From Parastagonospora avenae f. sp. tritici 18332-5 (Eukaryota; Ascomycota; Dothideomycetes; Pleosporales; Phaeosphaeriaceae): DNA of 64,000 bases. A program made the position numbers and the translations under genes. Every line of letters begins with the position of its first letter. Within the stretch, counting starts at the first letter, position 1. The DNA lies in contig JAFJTR010000034.1 of NCBI GenBank assembly GCA_022559985.1, forward strand, positions 124,001 through 188,000, read 5' to 3'. This document shows positions 31,601 to 42,316 of the stretch, one piece after another. The notes beneath the pieces are model-generated. The model did not search any database. It was not told the origin of the DNA and was given only the letters and a program-made list of their open reading frames with translations.

Positions 31601-33327
31601 GGCACTGGAGGTACCTCCTCTGGCTCTTCTCCCCCAGCTGAGCTATGTACGTTTCTAGGCTTTGGGGTGGGTAAGCGTGAGCCCGACAACACAGGGTTGG
31701 CGCGTGTAGGTATGGCAGAGCCTCCTTTGGTCAAAGAATTTAGGCTCGAATTCGAGGAGAGCGATATACCGGAAGCGTACGACTTGCGATTCTGCTCGGG
31801 CGTTGCGCGCGCGGACGAAGGAGTCACACTTTTATCGAAGAGTATGGCTGGCGAGTTACTAAAGGCGCGTTCGTCGAAAGACATGTCACCCTGCGGGGTC
31901 GGAGGAGCCACTGGACCGCCAGGGGCATTAGGGTTCATAGAGAGGCGTTTCAATCTTCGAGCATCCGTAGGGCTGATTGTCCTCGCCCCAAGACCCGAAA
32001 TGTGGTGTACAGTCGACTGCCGCTTAGCGGAAGACGAAGAGGGCGTGTGAGCTCGCTGTGTGAAGAACTTGCCAGGTGAGCGAGTCTGGCCAAGTGGCGT
32101 AGACTCGGGATCTGGTACTGAGTAGGTTGATGTCAGATTTCCGGATTGCTGTCTTGACGGTGGCTGGAACGATTTCGCTTTGGCGTTGCGTGTTACATTT
32201 GGCAGTTTAGGCACTCCTGTTGTGAGGTTTGGGGGGTTGAAATTCGAAGAGAGCGTTTCCCGTCGAGTGCCTCTATTTAGAGAAGGCGCGCGGCCGATTG
32301 GCAATTGTGAACTGTCATTATGCAATCTCGACATTCCATCAGAGCTGTTTGTTGGCAGCATTCCCGGGCCCACACTCTTTCGTGGCGGACGGGCTGCCGG
32401 GTTCTGCGGTGCTGGTGCGGGGAACTGACTCTGACGACGCGTGCGGATTGCCATGTTCGAGGCAGGCGGTGGCATTGTTGACGCGTCCGAAGCAGTCGAG
32501 GCCACGCTCGCCTTTCGGGCAGTCGACTGGCTAAAGCGGCGCACGAACGAGTTGCTGCGTGTCGGTCGTGCGTCTCCCGCTGTGGCTCCTGCGCTGGTCT
32601 GCATGTTTGGCGTGCTGTTGCTGACAGGCACAGAGGTCTTGAAGGTCCCTGGTGCGGGGAAGTCACTCAGGTCGGGCTCATAGGAGAGACTGTTTGCAAA
32701 GTCATCAAAGTTGACGGCGGGGAGAAAGTCGTATGCTTCGGTGGGCTGGACGACGGGTTCGGTAGGACTATTAGAGTGCGAGTGTCCCTGTTGGTTAGAG
32801 AAGCTGAAGCGAGGGTTGGAGGTAGCGGAGCGCGTGGTGGCCTCATTCGAGAGGGTTGGGAGGAAGGAGCGATTCTCTACAGAAGGCGCGCTGGTCCCGC
32901 TAGCGATCCTGGTGGTGTATGTCAGCCCTTGTCCTTTCCTGTTTCTGTGCACACTTTCACGACAACGACAACGTACCTTGGCTTGGAGAAGTCCTGTGGT
33001 CGCTCCCTCGGCCCCAGAGGGTGCTTCACTCGCCCTCGCAGCGCCGGGTTGTTTATGGCGGGCGGGGGTCGCGATGTTGCCGACATGGCATTGGAGGCGC
33101 TTGTCTTGCGCAGGCGGCTGCCGTTGTCGGTGGTCCGCTGGAATTTGCGTACTCGGTCTTCTGTCGCAACGGTGTTAGTATCGTGTTCTCCGCGGGGGTC
33201 CACGCATGGCAACGGAATGCATACCTGACGAGCCGCTCGACTCCTCGCCCGATACAGTCGACCCCGACCGGGCTGGGAGATCCATCGCATCAGTTGTGCG
33301 AGTGCCTGTTCGTATGGACGTGGACAT
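28627..33327 (-). CDS. DYRK-family protein kinase, Pom1-like
   Basis: Four exons by splice signals and frame: 33327..33225, 33160..32977, 32908..29794 and 29745..28627, giving 1,506 residues. The start follows an in-frame TGA. Residues 1 to about 1,050 are a Ser/Pro/Thr-rich, basic, apparently disordered region typical of polarity kinases. The DYRK-homology box (NFGYDDDRGDY) precedes the kinase domain at about 1,080-1,400: glycine loop LGKGSFGQVV, Lys1109 in VAIKIIR, catalytic loop HCDLKPEN (Asp1206), DFGSS, and the DYRK activation loop YTYIQSRFYRSPE with the Tyr-x-Tyr pair. A basic tail follows. S. pombe Pom1 forms cortical gradients that set division-plane and size control; filamentous homologues act in septum placement and polarity. 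All catalytic residues are present. Pom1 rather than Yak1 is chosen from overall layout. Confidence 0.88.
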
Positions 33328-34604
33328 GGTCAGCAACTGCAGAGCACCTCTTCAACACCCCAATCACAATCACGAATGGCGTCTTCCGAACTGCCTCGTG
33401 GCTCCAAGGCGCGAAGATGGCTTCCAAGCGTCGAGCTTGGTCTCCGCCCCAGGCTATGCGGACATCTCGTTGGGCTCTCTGGCGGCGGTGAGGACGACGT
33501 TGAGGCGTCGTGCAATTGGCAGCAAGGGCGTGGGCAAGGCGGAGACGGTGGGATACGCGTGGGCGCCCGCAGGAAGGATTCTGTTGTGCAGCAGAAGGAC
33601 GCCGCAGGCAGGTTGCCGTCGTGGTATCGTGGTAGAAAGGTACAAGCGTTGAAGTGAGCAGCAGCCCGCCAAAAGCAGCCGATGCAGCCACTAGGTTGTC
33701 GGGTTGATCCACCCCTGCTACGCGAATCATGGCTTGACCTCGCAGATATCATCAAAACAATTGCCTGGGAAACGGCGCAATGTCCACCATCACTCAGGAG
33801 AAATGTGCGCTGCCAATATAACAAGCCCCCGTCCCACCGCGACTTGACCGCGATGCAGTCGTCGCCCACGAGCAAAGCAGACCCTCGCCGTACCACCGCC
33901 CACCCGCAGCAGGCACTGCGCGACGCTGTAGCACACCGCAGGCTAGGAGACCCTAGCACCCATAGCATGTGCAGTTGACCCTTTGATCGGCATTGGCCCA
34001 TCTTGGAGCCCTGCCCAAGAGACAAAATTTGTTGTTGCCCTCAGTGTTGAAATGACGGCGGAAGCTGCCCGCTGCCGCTGAACCTGGGCGTGTGCGTCTC
34101 CGCAAATCGTGTTTCACTCGCCAACGGTCTGAGGAATGGGCCATGTCGAAGTGCCAATGTGTATGATGCACCTGTCTTGTTTCGTCTCTAGCTTTTCCCA
34201 CAGAGCACGGGCTCGCGTGGCTGCCCCCTCAAAGGCAGGAAGCCGCGAGCCCAGCCAACGCCACACCTAACATCGGTGCAACCTACCATGCCGTCATCCC
34301 CAGACCTGTCACATGCGAGTCCAGCGACAGTGACTTTTGCGACCTGTTCTCATATGTGTATAGACAGCCCTAGCTTGAACGAAGAGTGTAACTACTTAGC
34401 CACTTGTAGTACGAGCCGAGCATACGCGACCTTTGGAATAAGACAGGCTGTGCCTCGTCGACTTCACTTCTCCAGCTGCAATCTACGAGACAACCCTCAC
34501 GTGGCTAATGAACTGAGGCCTGTTCATCATCAACAATAATTCCTCGTCACCATCTAGCAAGGGTTATAGCTGGGACTCAACCTGGAAAGGCTTCTCGGAC
34601 AATC
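33328..34604. other. Divergent promoter region of the POM1-like kinase and the peroxin gene
   Basis: 1,277 bp between two divergent ATGs. Several sizable ORFs overlap each other on both strands here (about 33,330-34,025), but they lack ATG-plus-family support and look like GC-rich leader sequence. A long 5' UTR for one or both genes is likely. Confidence 0.45.
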
Positions 34605-36219
34605 ATGGCTTCAGATGAACAAGATACATTTGCCAACCGCGAAACACCTATACCCGTCCTGCAGATACATCCGGCAGACGACAGCACACCAAAAATACTG
34701 ACACCAAGCACTGAGCATGGCCATAGTCGCCGCCTCTCGGCCAGCAAACTCAAGGACAAGCTGGAGTCTCTTGGCGACAAAAGTGGGCGCGATTCAGCTG
34801 GTCGGATGGGAGACAAGATGTTCAATCTGTATGTTCTGCTACTGAAAACTGCCTATTGACCTTACATACATCGCTTCAGACGCTAACACCAACAGTCTTC
34901 TCTCGCAAGTACTACCCACGGAGGACTTCTCAGACAACTCAGACAGCAACGATGCAGCTTCGTCGACCCGTGTCAAGGACCGGCGCTCTCGCACTTATGT
35001 TGCCCGGCCCAACTTCTCCATTCCCACCATGTCATCCAACTTCCGACGCTTCAACTCCCGCATAGGCGTCGCATTCATCCTCCAGAACCGACTCATCCAC
35101 CTGTTCACTTGGGCCGAGCCAACCCAGACGCTTTCTTTCTTGTTCGTCTGGACCTTTTTATGCGTGGACCCATATCTCCTGCCAGTGCTACCGCTAGCCA
35201 GCTTGTTGTTCTTCGTCATGGTGCCAAGCTTCCTCGCACGACACCCAGAACCAGAAGTCCACGTCGGCGACGCAGACCTCTGGCAAGGCAGTCTCAGCGG
35301 CCCACCCCTAGCCAACGCGCGAACCATCAAGCCTGCCCCCGAATTCTCCAAAGACTTCTTCCGCAACATGCGCGACCTGCAAAACTGCATGGAAGACTTC
35401 TCCACCATCCACGACGCCGTCCTCGCCTTCCTCACTCCCCTAACGAACTTCTCAAACGAAAACCTCAGCTCCATGCTCTACATCCTCGTTCTCCTTCTCT
35501 CCTGCACCCTTTTCATCAGCGCGCACCTACTTCCGTGGCGTTTCATCTTCCTCGTCATCAGCTACACCCTCACCGCCCTCGGCCACCCCACCATCCAAGA
35601 CCTGCTCGCCACCCCCGAGAACGAAAAACTCCTCTCCGACACCGAGCACGAGGGCCGCTCGTTGTTGCTCACCATCAGCAAGGCCGACATCGAACTCGAG
35701 CCCACGCAGGAATCCCGCGAAGTAGAGATCTTCGAGCTTCAACACCGCGCGCTACATGACGAGCATGGCGAGTACGAGGGCTTCATGTTCAGCTCCTCGC
35801 CATATTCACCGCTATCACCGGCAAGGATCTCGGGCGATAAACCCCGCGGCACCCCGTTCTTCGAAGACGTACTCCCGCCCCGCGGCTGGCGCTGGGCGGA
35901 CAAGAAATGGACGTTGGACCTGCTGTCGCGCGAGTGGGTGGAGGATCGCTGCGTGACGGGCGTGGAGGTGGAGATTGAGGGTGAGCGATGGGTTACGGAT
36001 TTGCACTATGAGGTGTTGGAGAGCGAGGGCGAGAGGGAGAAGGCGAAGAGGGCGCGGCTGCAGAAGAAAAGTGGGAGTAAGGGGAGTAGGGATATTGGGG
36101 CGGAGGAGAAGGAGGTGCTTAGGCGGGCGTGGGAGAGTCATCGGCCGAGTCGGAAGGGGGAGTGGAGGAGGAGGAGGTGGGTGAGGGGCGTGGAGAGGGT
36201 GCCGATTAGGGGAGAATAG
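34605..36219 (+). CDS. Peroxisomal/ER membrane peroxin of the Pex24/Pex28/Pex29 type
   Basis: Exons 34605..34828 and 34896..36219 give 515 residues; the 67-nt intron splits the codon of a Leu in NLLLSQVLPTEDFSD. The family core is SSNFRRFNSRIGVAFILQNR, then membrane segments in WAEPTQTLSFLFVWTFLCVD and PVLPLASLLFFVMVPSFLARHP. A second hydrophobic pair lies near residues 235-270 (SSMLYILVLLLSCTLFIS, FIFLVISYTLTAL). The C-terminal half has the dysferlin-type modules: RGWRWADKKWTLDL with EGERWVTDLHYE, and later KGEWRRRRWVRGVER. These proteins control peroxisome number and size and ER-peroxisome contacts. The Pex23/30/31/32 branch shares the dysferlin modules, but the FRRFN...RIGVAFILQNR block favours the Pex24/28/29 branch. 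The 3' end converges with the GTPase gene (177 bp apart). Confidence 0.85.
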
Positions 36220-36396
36220 GAGTGATTATAATTGGAATTTATGGTTATGAAAGAAGAGTGGTTTGCGCTTGGGTGAAGCGTCGACACGGAGCCCATGGGC
36301 TCTATGATTTGCCCTATTTCACACTGATATGCATACCACCTTGTTGTAATGGCAACCATATATGACCCTGACATGTCCGCCCCGATCCCATCCCCA

Positions 36397-37934
36397 CTAC
36401 GCCCTCCCAACCTTAAAACTCAGAATCTACCTCGAATTAGCTTTCCTCCCAGACACGCCCTCCCACACAGGAACTTACATCATTCTTCCCCCTAACAACC
36501 ACATCATCCTCGCCGACCCTCCTCCCCCCCTCGCTCTCCACATACGCCATCGGTGCATCCCCCATAACCTTGCGATAAACATCGCCCACCGTACTCCCCC
36601 TACCCACCAACACGCAGTCCCTAAACGCCGCCGTCGAACTCGCGCTGCCTGACGTGTACGTGTGGATATTTCTTACCGGGAAGACGGGCACCAGCCCGAG
36701 CAGGTCCGCGGCGCGCGACAGGACTTGCACGACGCCGGTGCTGCCGAAGCGGTAGAGCACCATGTCTTTTAGATTCTCGATGCGGGTTGAGAGTTTGTCG
36801 TCGAGGTCTTTTAAGTTGCCGCCGGAGGGATCACCGGCGTCGATGAGATCGGCGCGGGTATCGACGAAGTCGCTGCCTTCTGTGTATTTGACAAACCCCT
36901 GTTTCGCCAGTTTCCGCAAGAAGACTTCTGAGATGGCGGAGCACAGGACGATGGAGTTTGGGTCTTGTTGCTTTGCGATTTTGGCGATGTTCTTATCGGC
37001 GTCCGGGTGGTCTATTTTGTTCAGGGCGATGACGGTGGGGAATTTCTCATCCGTAAAGGCGTTGACGACGCGTTCGATTGTATCGTTACTCCAGTCTTGC
37101 AGGGGTTCTTTGAGCGCGAGTTTATCCAGACAGCGCGCGACGACTGCCGTCGTAGATCCATAGCCCGAGAACTGGTTTTGCAGGGTTTCCACAGCGGTGG
37201 CTTTGACGGCTACATGGCGGCGCTTGATGCTGCCCCACTTCTCCATCAGGTTGCCTTGGATCCAGCGCACAATTTCGCTGCGCAGCCAGACGATGTCTTG
37301 CGAGGGGTCGTAGCCGCGGGTGGCTTTTCCTTCGGCGTCGGTGGTGCCCGAGACGTCGACGACATGGACAAGGGCGTCGGCGTGGCGCAGGTCGTCAAGG
37401 AAGCGGTTGCCGAGACCTTTGCCCATGTGTGCGCCGGGGACGAGGCCGGCGACGTCGAGGAGTTCGATGGGGACGGAGCGGCGGCCATCGATGCAGGAGC
37501 CGTAGTTGGGTTTACATCGGTCTGAGACGCCTACGCGGGCGCAGGCGCATTCGATTTGAAGGTAGCCGATGGCTCTTTGCGGGTCGATTGTAGTGAATCT
37601 GGTGAGAGATTAGTCAGTGGGGGTGTCTAGTACAATGCGCCGCCAGACTTGGTGTTGGGATATTGTCATGCGATCGTAGAAAGAGGACGTGGGGCATGCG
37701 GTCTCGAGGAAGGATAAGACTTACGGAAAGTTGCCTACTCAGCTATCAGCCATTATGCTTCGCCTATTCCCAGCAAGTAATTACGGACCAACTTTTGACG
37801 TTGCATCTGTCAAGCTAATGTCGCAGATATCAGAGGTGTCCGTCGCAGAGGAGGGGCAATGCGCACCTGTTGAGCGTTGTGCTCTTGCCCGACGAGGGCT
37901 TGCCAACGAGGGCAATCAAAGGATCTCGTGGCAT
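36397..37934 (-). CDS. YGR210C-type (Obg/YchF-related) P-loop GTPase with micro-exons
   Basis: Five exons by frame and splice sites: 37934..37867 (68 nt), 37814..37789 (26 nt), 37734..37725 (10 nt), 37598..36479 and 36426..36397 (30 nt), giving 417 residues. The joined start reads MPRDPLIALVGKPSSGKSTT with a Walker A (Gly11-Ser18), then LTDATSKVGNFPFTTIDP, which matches the family across three exons. Next come a YchF-like Cys-rich block (CACARVGVSDRCKPNYGSC), switch II ELLDVAGLVPGAHMGKG, NKIDHPD (G4) and CSAISE (G5). A C-terminal TGS-like domain ends with ILSFKVGRA from the last exon. This Obg-like subfamily (yeast YGR210C, S. pombe SPAP8A3.11c) binds GTP or ATP and is probably linked to ribosomes; its exact role is unknown. 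Ignoring the tiny exons would give a protein lacking the P-loop. Confidence 0.9.
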
Positions 37935-38465
37935 GGTATGAGAGGAATGCGACCAGGCCGCTGGGTATCAAAGAATGAAAGAGTGTGGTGTACGCGACTG
38001 TCGCGCGATGTGGTGGCCGAGTTCGCGCAGGAAAATGCTTATCGATAAGCCACCTCAAAACTGTGAAGTTCGCAGGTGACATCACCTGTTCCAAACCACA
38101 CAAACAACACCTCCAGTAACGCCAAGGGGTGAAGTGGCGACGAATGCGTACGACATTGAGTCACTAATTTGATAAAGCCCTTGTTCGTTCACGGTGAAGG
38201 CTCGAGCTACCACGGGATGTTTGTCGACGTGACTACCACCGTGATGAAACCGGTGGTGCAGGTGATCACGCGAGTCGACATGCTTGCTGCATAATGCAAC
38301 GACTTCTACTTCCCTAGTGCTAATGGGATCCACCTCGGTGAGCTATACCTAGTCACATCTTCCTTTCCCTGATTCCATCCACATACCGTTCTTTATAAGC
38401 CACCCTATCAGATTTGTTGCCTCAAGGTTCTCACTCCGGAATCTGCAAATTTTCATTTCATCAAC
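37935..38465. other. Intergenic between the GTPase and a small ORF
   Basis: 531 bp. It includes the GTPase 5' region and, at about 38,391-38,398, a TTTATAAG element 70 bp before the ATG of the next small ORF. Confidence 0.4.
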
Positions 38466-38780
38466 ATGTTGAATATGTTCAAGCATCTGTTCTACAGGGC
38501 CATACCTACTGTTGACCTCGCAGCCTATATGACCACTCTGTACAGGCAAAGTCAGATGAAGTTTGATGGGTTCAGCCAAAAGCTTGCTAGCCTACAGGAA
38601 AAGGCCAAGAGATCGACTATTACGCCTCAGACCATTGAGGATACCAAAGAGACCATGCACAATGCCACCATAGAAGAGACCAGTTTGAGCGACGTGAGTG
38701 ACCGAGTCCAGGAGAAAACAGCAGATTTGTTAGAATCCATTCACTCCTGCGATAGCTACTACTCGGTTTCGAATCGCTGA
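38466..38780 (+). CDS. Hypothetical 104-residue ORF next to the RING cluster
   Basis: ATG in a CATCAAC-ATG context with a TTTATAAG element about 70 bp upstream, so it could be a real small gene. The product starts MLNMFKHLFYRAIPTVDLAA and is mostly helical and charged (QMKFDGFSQKLASLQEKAKR; SDVSDRVQEKTADLLESIHS), perhaps with a short coiled coil around residues 30-50. There is no signal peptide, no clear membrane helix and no cysteine pattern. It shows no similarity that I can see to the RING proteins that follow on the same strand. Function unknown; it may also be spurious. Confidence 0.4.
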   Translation: MLNMFKHLFYRAIPTVDLAAYMTTLYRQSQMKFDGFSQKLASLQEKAKRSTITPQTIEDTKETMHNATIEETSLSDVSDRVQEKTADLLESIHSCDSYYSVSNR

Positions 38781-39060
38781 AGGTTGTCAACGTTGTGCAC
38801 ACGCAGTGATTTTACCATACACCGGTAACCAATCTATCACCAACCGCCCAATCAGTGAGCTCAGGCAACCATACAGCTCACTTTCCCTCTCCTCTCGGTC
38901 TTCTTCTCCCCGTTCTGGCCTCTCCCCAATTGCTATTCCTTCTACCATCAACCAACGACCTCCACCACCTACCACCCTACGCCGTCACAACCTTCTATTC
39001 CAACCAAAAAAGTCTGACCACTTCCAAATCAGGGCCCGAGTACCTATCAACTACACGACT

Positions 39061-39939
39061 ATGTCTCTACAGCCCGCAGACATGTCTTCAAACCCAGACC
39101 AGTCCGAGCATGGCCCCGGTCTTCTTAGCCGCGGCGAATTCTTCATGACCGGAGTCCAACCTCTCTCCCCCTTTCCGGACGAAAACTGCTCAATTTGCGC
39201 AGCCGCTCTAGAAGAAAACGTCGTCGAGATAATCATGTGTCAACACAGCTTCCACACGATGTGTATTCTCACATGGCTTTCCGCGACAGATGGCACGCAC
39301 AACCGCGCGTGTCCAAACTGTAGGGTCTGCTTGTTTGACCAAACAAATCCTGGCCCATACATTGCTCCTGATCCACGTCCAGGCACTGTACCAGAACCAC
39401 CAGAACCACCGGAGATTGTGGACCCCTATGAGACATTTCTACGGGAATAGCATCAACGGGTAGCGGAGCTAAGAGCTGCTGAACTTCAACTTGTTCCAGC
39501 ACCACGACCAAACCGAACCGCTAGGCAATCCGTTCGTCAACAAGCTATGGGATATTCCGACAGGACTGCTTTCCCTCCTCAGCACGTATTTGACCTTCTA
39601 TCACGCAAGGAGCAAGCAGCTGCTTATCATGCTCGTGACATCACCCCACTGGACCCCCATGCTTTGATGCGCGCATCTCGGGCTCAAGGCACCAGTGGTC
39701 CTTCCTCTCGTCGTATACAAGCTGCTCTCCGACCCGCTCGTCCACGGCGCTCCAGGCCTATTCGAGCGAATCGTAGCCATGTCGGTCCAATTGTCGCGGT
39801 GACCGATGTTGACGAAAATGCTCAGGCCAACGTCCCCGATCCCTCGCAAGACCTGGATTCGCGCGAAATACGCTTGGCGCGTCGGGTTCGTCGTCGCGAG
39901 GAGGCTGAGGCGGCAGCTGCGCTTCGACGTCGTGGGTGA
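39061..39939 (+). pseudogene. RING-H2 paralogue A with an in-frame TAG at codon 130
   Basis: The ATG at 39061 opens a frame of 129 codons to TAG at 39448..39450; the same frame then stays open for another 162 codons to 39939. The RING-H2 is complete: Cys43, Cys46, Cys60, His62, His65, Cys68, Cys84, Cys87, preceded by the cluster signature GEFFMTG. After the stop the frame reads HQRVAELRAAELQLV and an Arg-rich tail (RPARPRRSRPIR; RRVRRREEAEAAAAL) like that of paralogue D. Either the gene makes a 129-residue short RING protein, or it is a pseudogene of a 292-residue protein with one nonsense change (a CAG-to-TAG change would fit). RING-H2 proteins are mostly E3 ubiquitin ligases. The short form keeps every zinc ligand, so it may still function. 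Confidence 0.75.
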
Positions 39940-40853
39940 GCAAGCTGTTGACCTAGGGTGTTGGGTTTGAATGGCACATGGTAATGTTGAAGGGCCACAT
40001 GACCTGATCATTCATCCATCTTGGGAACCAGAAGTCTACGTAAGACCTACCATCTCCTAGGTTCACCTCACATTCTCCTACGTCACCAGGTGAATGTTAC
40101 ATCGGGTCGGGATTTAAAGGTCGACCGTGGAGTCTGGAGTATGCTGTAAAACATACACCTGCCGTGACCTGCGTGGCTTCGTTTGCGAGATCAGTAGCAT
40201 TAATAGGAATACTGTAATGTAAAATTTGTTCTAAATGCAGTATTACGCGCCGCGGATGTCTTTCGGAGAGCTATTCTCGCCGCAGTCCACTCCCATTCCC
40301 GACCGCGCTCATCTCAACCCAACTACAAGCACTCACCCGCCATGAAGCAAACAAGCCTAAACCCCATCTACCATTCCTGATCCTTCCAGACTCTGATACC
40401 AGCTATCAACACAACCATGCAGGTTTATTTCGTGTCCCGTAAGTAAAGTACACGGAAGCTCCTCCGGAGTCCGCGCAGATGGGAACCTACATGAGCGGGC
40501 GCGCGTCGACTTCTCACCGCTCGATGGGAGGAGTGGCGATCTATGTGTATACGAGGTTCTTGGGAGTTGGCGATGGATTATTGCGCATGTTCCAGCACTT
40601 TCGGCATGTGTACAGATCCTCTAGCGGATGGGAGCGGGAACGTACATGAGCGAACGCATCTCTCCGCGTCAAGGATCGAGCGTCAGCCCTCACTGCGATG
40701 CACACGAAGTGTGCATTTCCTTGTATATGCATTCATTAGGAGCGGTCCCCTCTTGGTGCTGTCGAAGACGAGATGACATGAAAGGATTCCACTCATGTTG
40801 AAACGATTTTACCGCGCTGCACTCAGCAGGCTCTCAACCGACAACAAGCAAAC
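39940..40853. other. Intergenic within the RING cluster, with a diverged direct repeat
   Basis: 914 bp between paralogues A and B. A 17-bp word (gggaacctacatgagcg at 40481..40497, gggaacgtacatgagcg at 40636..40652) occurs twice with one mismatch in otherwise partly similar surroundings. That suggests a local duplication or remnant of another copy. No complete ORF. Confidence 0.4.
40481..40652. repeat. Imperfect 17-bp direct repeat pair
   Basis: Copies at 40481..40497 and 40636..40652, 16 of 17 bases identical. The spacing is 155 bp. Meaning unknown; it fits a small local duplication upstream of paralogue B. Confidence 0.45.
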
Positions 40854-40934
40854 ATGCCCAACCCACGTTATCCGTATGTCATGCTGCCAGACGCTGATGA
40901 CGGAGATCACGGCGATCTTACTCGGTCTACTCTT

Positions 40935-40997
40935 CTTGCAGCACAAGCTTTTCTTGCAAAAGAGCAGAGGTATCTTGCAGCACAAGCTTCTCTTGCA
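40935..40997 (+). repeat. 24-bp imperfect repeat in paralogue B
   Basis: Units at 40935..40958 and 40974..40997 share cttgcagcacaagctt followed by (c/t)tcttgca. They encode the Leu-Ala-Ala-Gln-Ala-x-Leu-Ala type repeats before the RING. Confidence 0.7.
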
Positions 40998-41170
40998 TCA
41001 CAGACTTCTCTTGAAGCACAGGCTCCTTTCCGCTCCCGCCTAGAGTTCCTCATGACAGGCATCGTCCCAGTCACCGATACCCAAGATGCCGACTGCACCA
41101 TCTGTACCGTAGCACTGACCGCCGACGTCGTCAAGTTGGTTAGATGCGGCCATTTCTTCCATTGCAGGTG

Positions 41171-41202
41171 CATACTTGCCTGGCTTCATACTTGCCTGGC
41201 TT
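41171..41202 (+). repeat. Perfect 16-bp tandem duplication breaking the RING of paralogue B
   Basis: catacttgcctggctt occurs twice head to tail (41171..41186 and 41187..41202), right after the second Cys/His group of the RING. Sixteen is not a multiple of three, so it shifts the frame. The perfect identity indicates a recent event. Confidence 0.92.
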
Positions 41203-41811
41203 CACGGTCACGAGTTGGAGAATTTCGAAGTGTCCTGTGTGTCGGGACATGTTGTTCGTCGGTGAGCCGAGGCCATGTAAACGGCCATCTGGGTTTTCCA
41301 ACCTACACGTACAGCTCTGACTATGGCATTGCGGCCCTTGCTGAAATCCGCTATCGCCTTACCTTTGGCGGTCCCGCTACGCTCCCCCTTCCCGTAGTGG
41401 ACGAGTAAATGGCACGCTAAATCTCACTATGAATGGAATGGTTGTTCCAGTCATGGCCAGACCCCCAGCGAGGCACCAAGCGAAGACTCCGCCTCCACCA
41501 TCTCGAGCGATGAAGCCGCTGATACCGTTCCGCCTCCCACACAGCATCGGCGCGAGGCAACTGCTCATCTCGTTGAAGCGAATGCTGAACTCACCGCTGC
41601 GATGGTTGACATGGAAGCGACAACCACAGCCTTCTTCTCAATGAACGAAAACATCCGAGCGACAAGCTCGGCACGTCTCAGCCTCGACGCACCGCGTGCT
41701 CGTCTGGCTCTGGCGAACGCCAGTCTCGACGCCGCGATGCTGGATTTGCTAGCGACCAACAATGAAAACCGGCAAATCGATGACCAGGGACACGAGGTCC
41801 GCGCTCATTAG

Positions 41812-42316
41812 GCTGAGTGTTTCACGTTTCCGATACAACGAAGCAGAAATGATGGAATTGATAGTCTCGTCAGACTACTCTCACTTCGTTGGCGGCGAAC
41901 TTTGACGCCCTGCTAGCGAGGATACTGCGCCTACGAACAGCGGGAATGGCTCTCTGGCGAGAATTGGAGCGGACGTCCTTTGTCATCGAATTGGATCTGT
42001 GGGCGCCCGAACGACGATGCCTATGACTTGTCCAGTGGGAGTGCGTGGTCCGGATGAACTAAGGAAGACATGAAAGTCACAAGATGGGAGGCCAGGAAGC
42101 CACAAAATTGTTTTGAGTGAACTTAGCAGTGTCGCCGCTATGGAGTCTTTGCTTTAAATATAGAAAATGACCGATTAAAAAATGGTTTCCGACTGAACGG
42201 TGCTTCAGTGACTCCCCTTGAAGAACTAAAATCCCCCCAAGTCAGCGCAAGAACCCGTAAAGTGCGCAAAAAGAGCAAAATTTAGAACACCCTGCCTTCT
42301 CAGGCTGCTAGCGGAG
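41812..42316. other. Intergenic within the RING cluster
   Basis: 505 bp between paralogues B and C. The frame of paralogue C is open back to 42,230 but without an ATG. No separate gene. Confidence 0.4.

Larger units (their letters stand above)
40854..41811 (+). pseudogene. RING-H2 paralogue B, frameshifted inside the RING
   Basis: The ATG at 40854 starts an open frame to 41408. It has an Ala/Gln/Leu repeat region (residues about 28-58), the cluster signature EFLMTG and the first RING half: CTIC, then CGHFFHCRC. After ILAWL the frame is lost. The expected last zinc pair, KCPVCRDMLF, is read in another frame (41228..), and a plausible Glu/Ala/Ser-rich C-terminal tail (QTPSEAPSEDSAST to GHEVRAH, ending 41811) lies in the third. 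A perfect 16-bp tandem duplication at 41171..41202 is one cause of the break; deleting one copy alone does not restore the final Cys pair, so at least one more indel exists. It is probably non-functional as an E3 ligase. Confidence 0.8.

Noticed and set aside
31124..32050. Plus-strand ORF of 308 residues
   Set aside because: It is antisense to the Ser/Pro-rich exon of the POM1-like kinase, has biased Gly/Ala/Leu content and no family features; the opposite strand clearly codes.
33330..34025. Several overlapping ORFs between the kinase and peroxin genes
   Set aside because: They overlap on both strands, lack family motifs and fall in the likely leader or promoter of POM1; the real first exon of POM1 begins at 33327.
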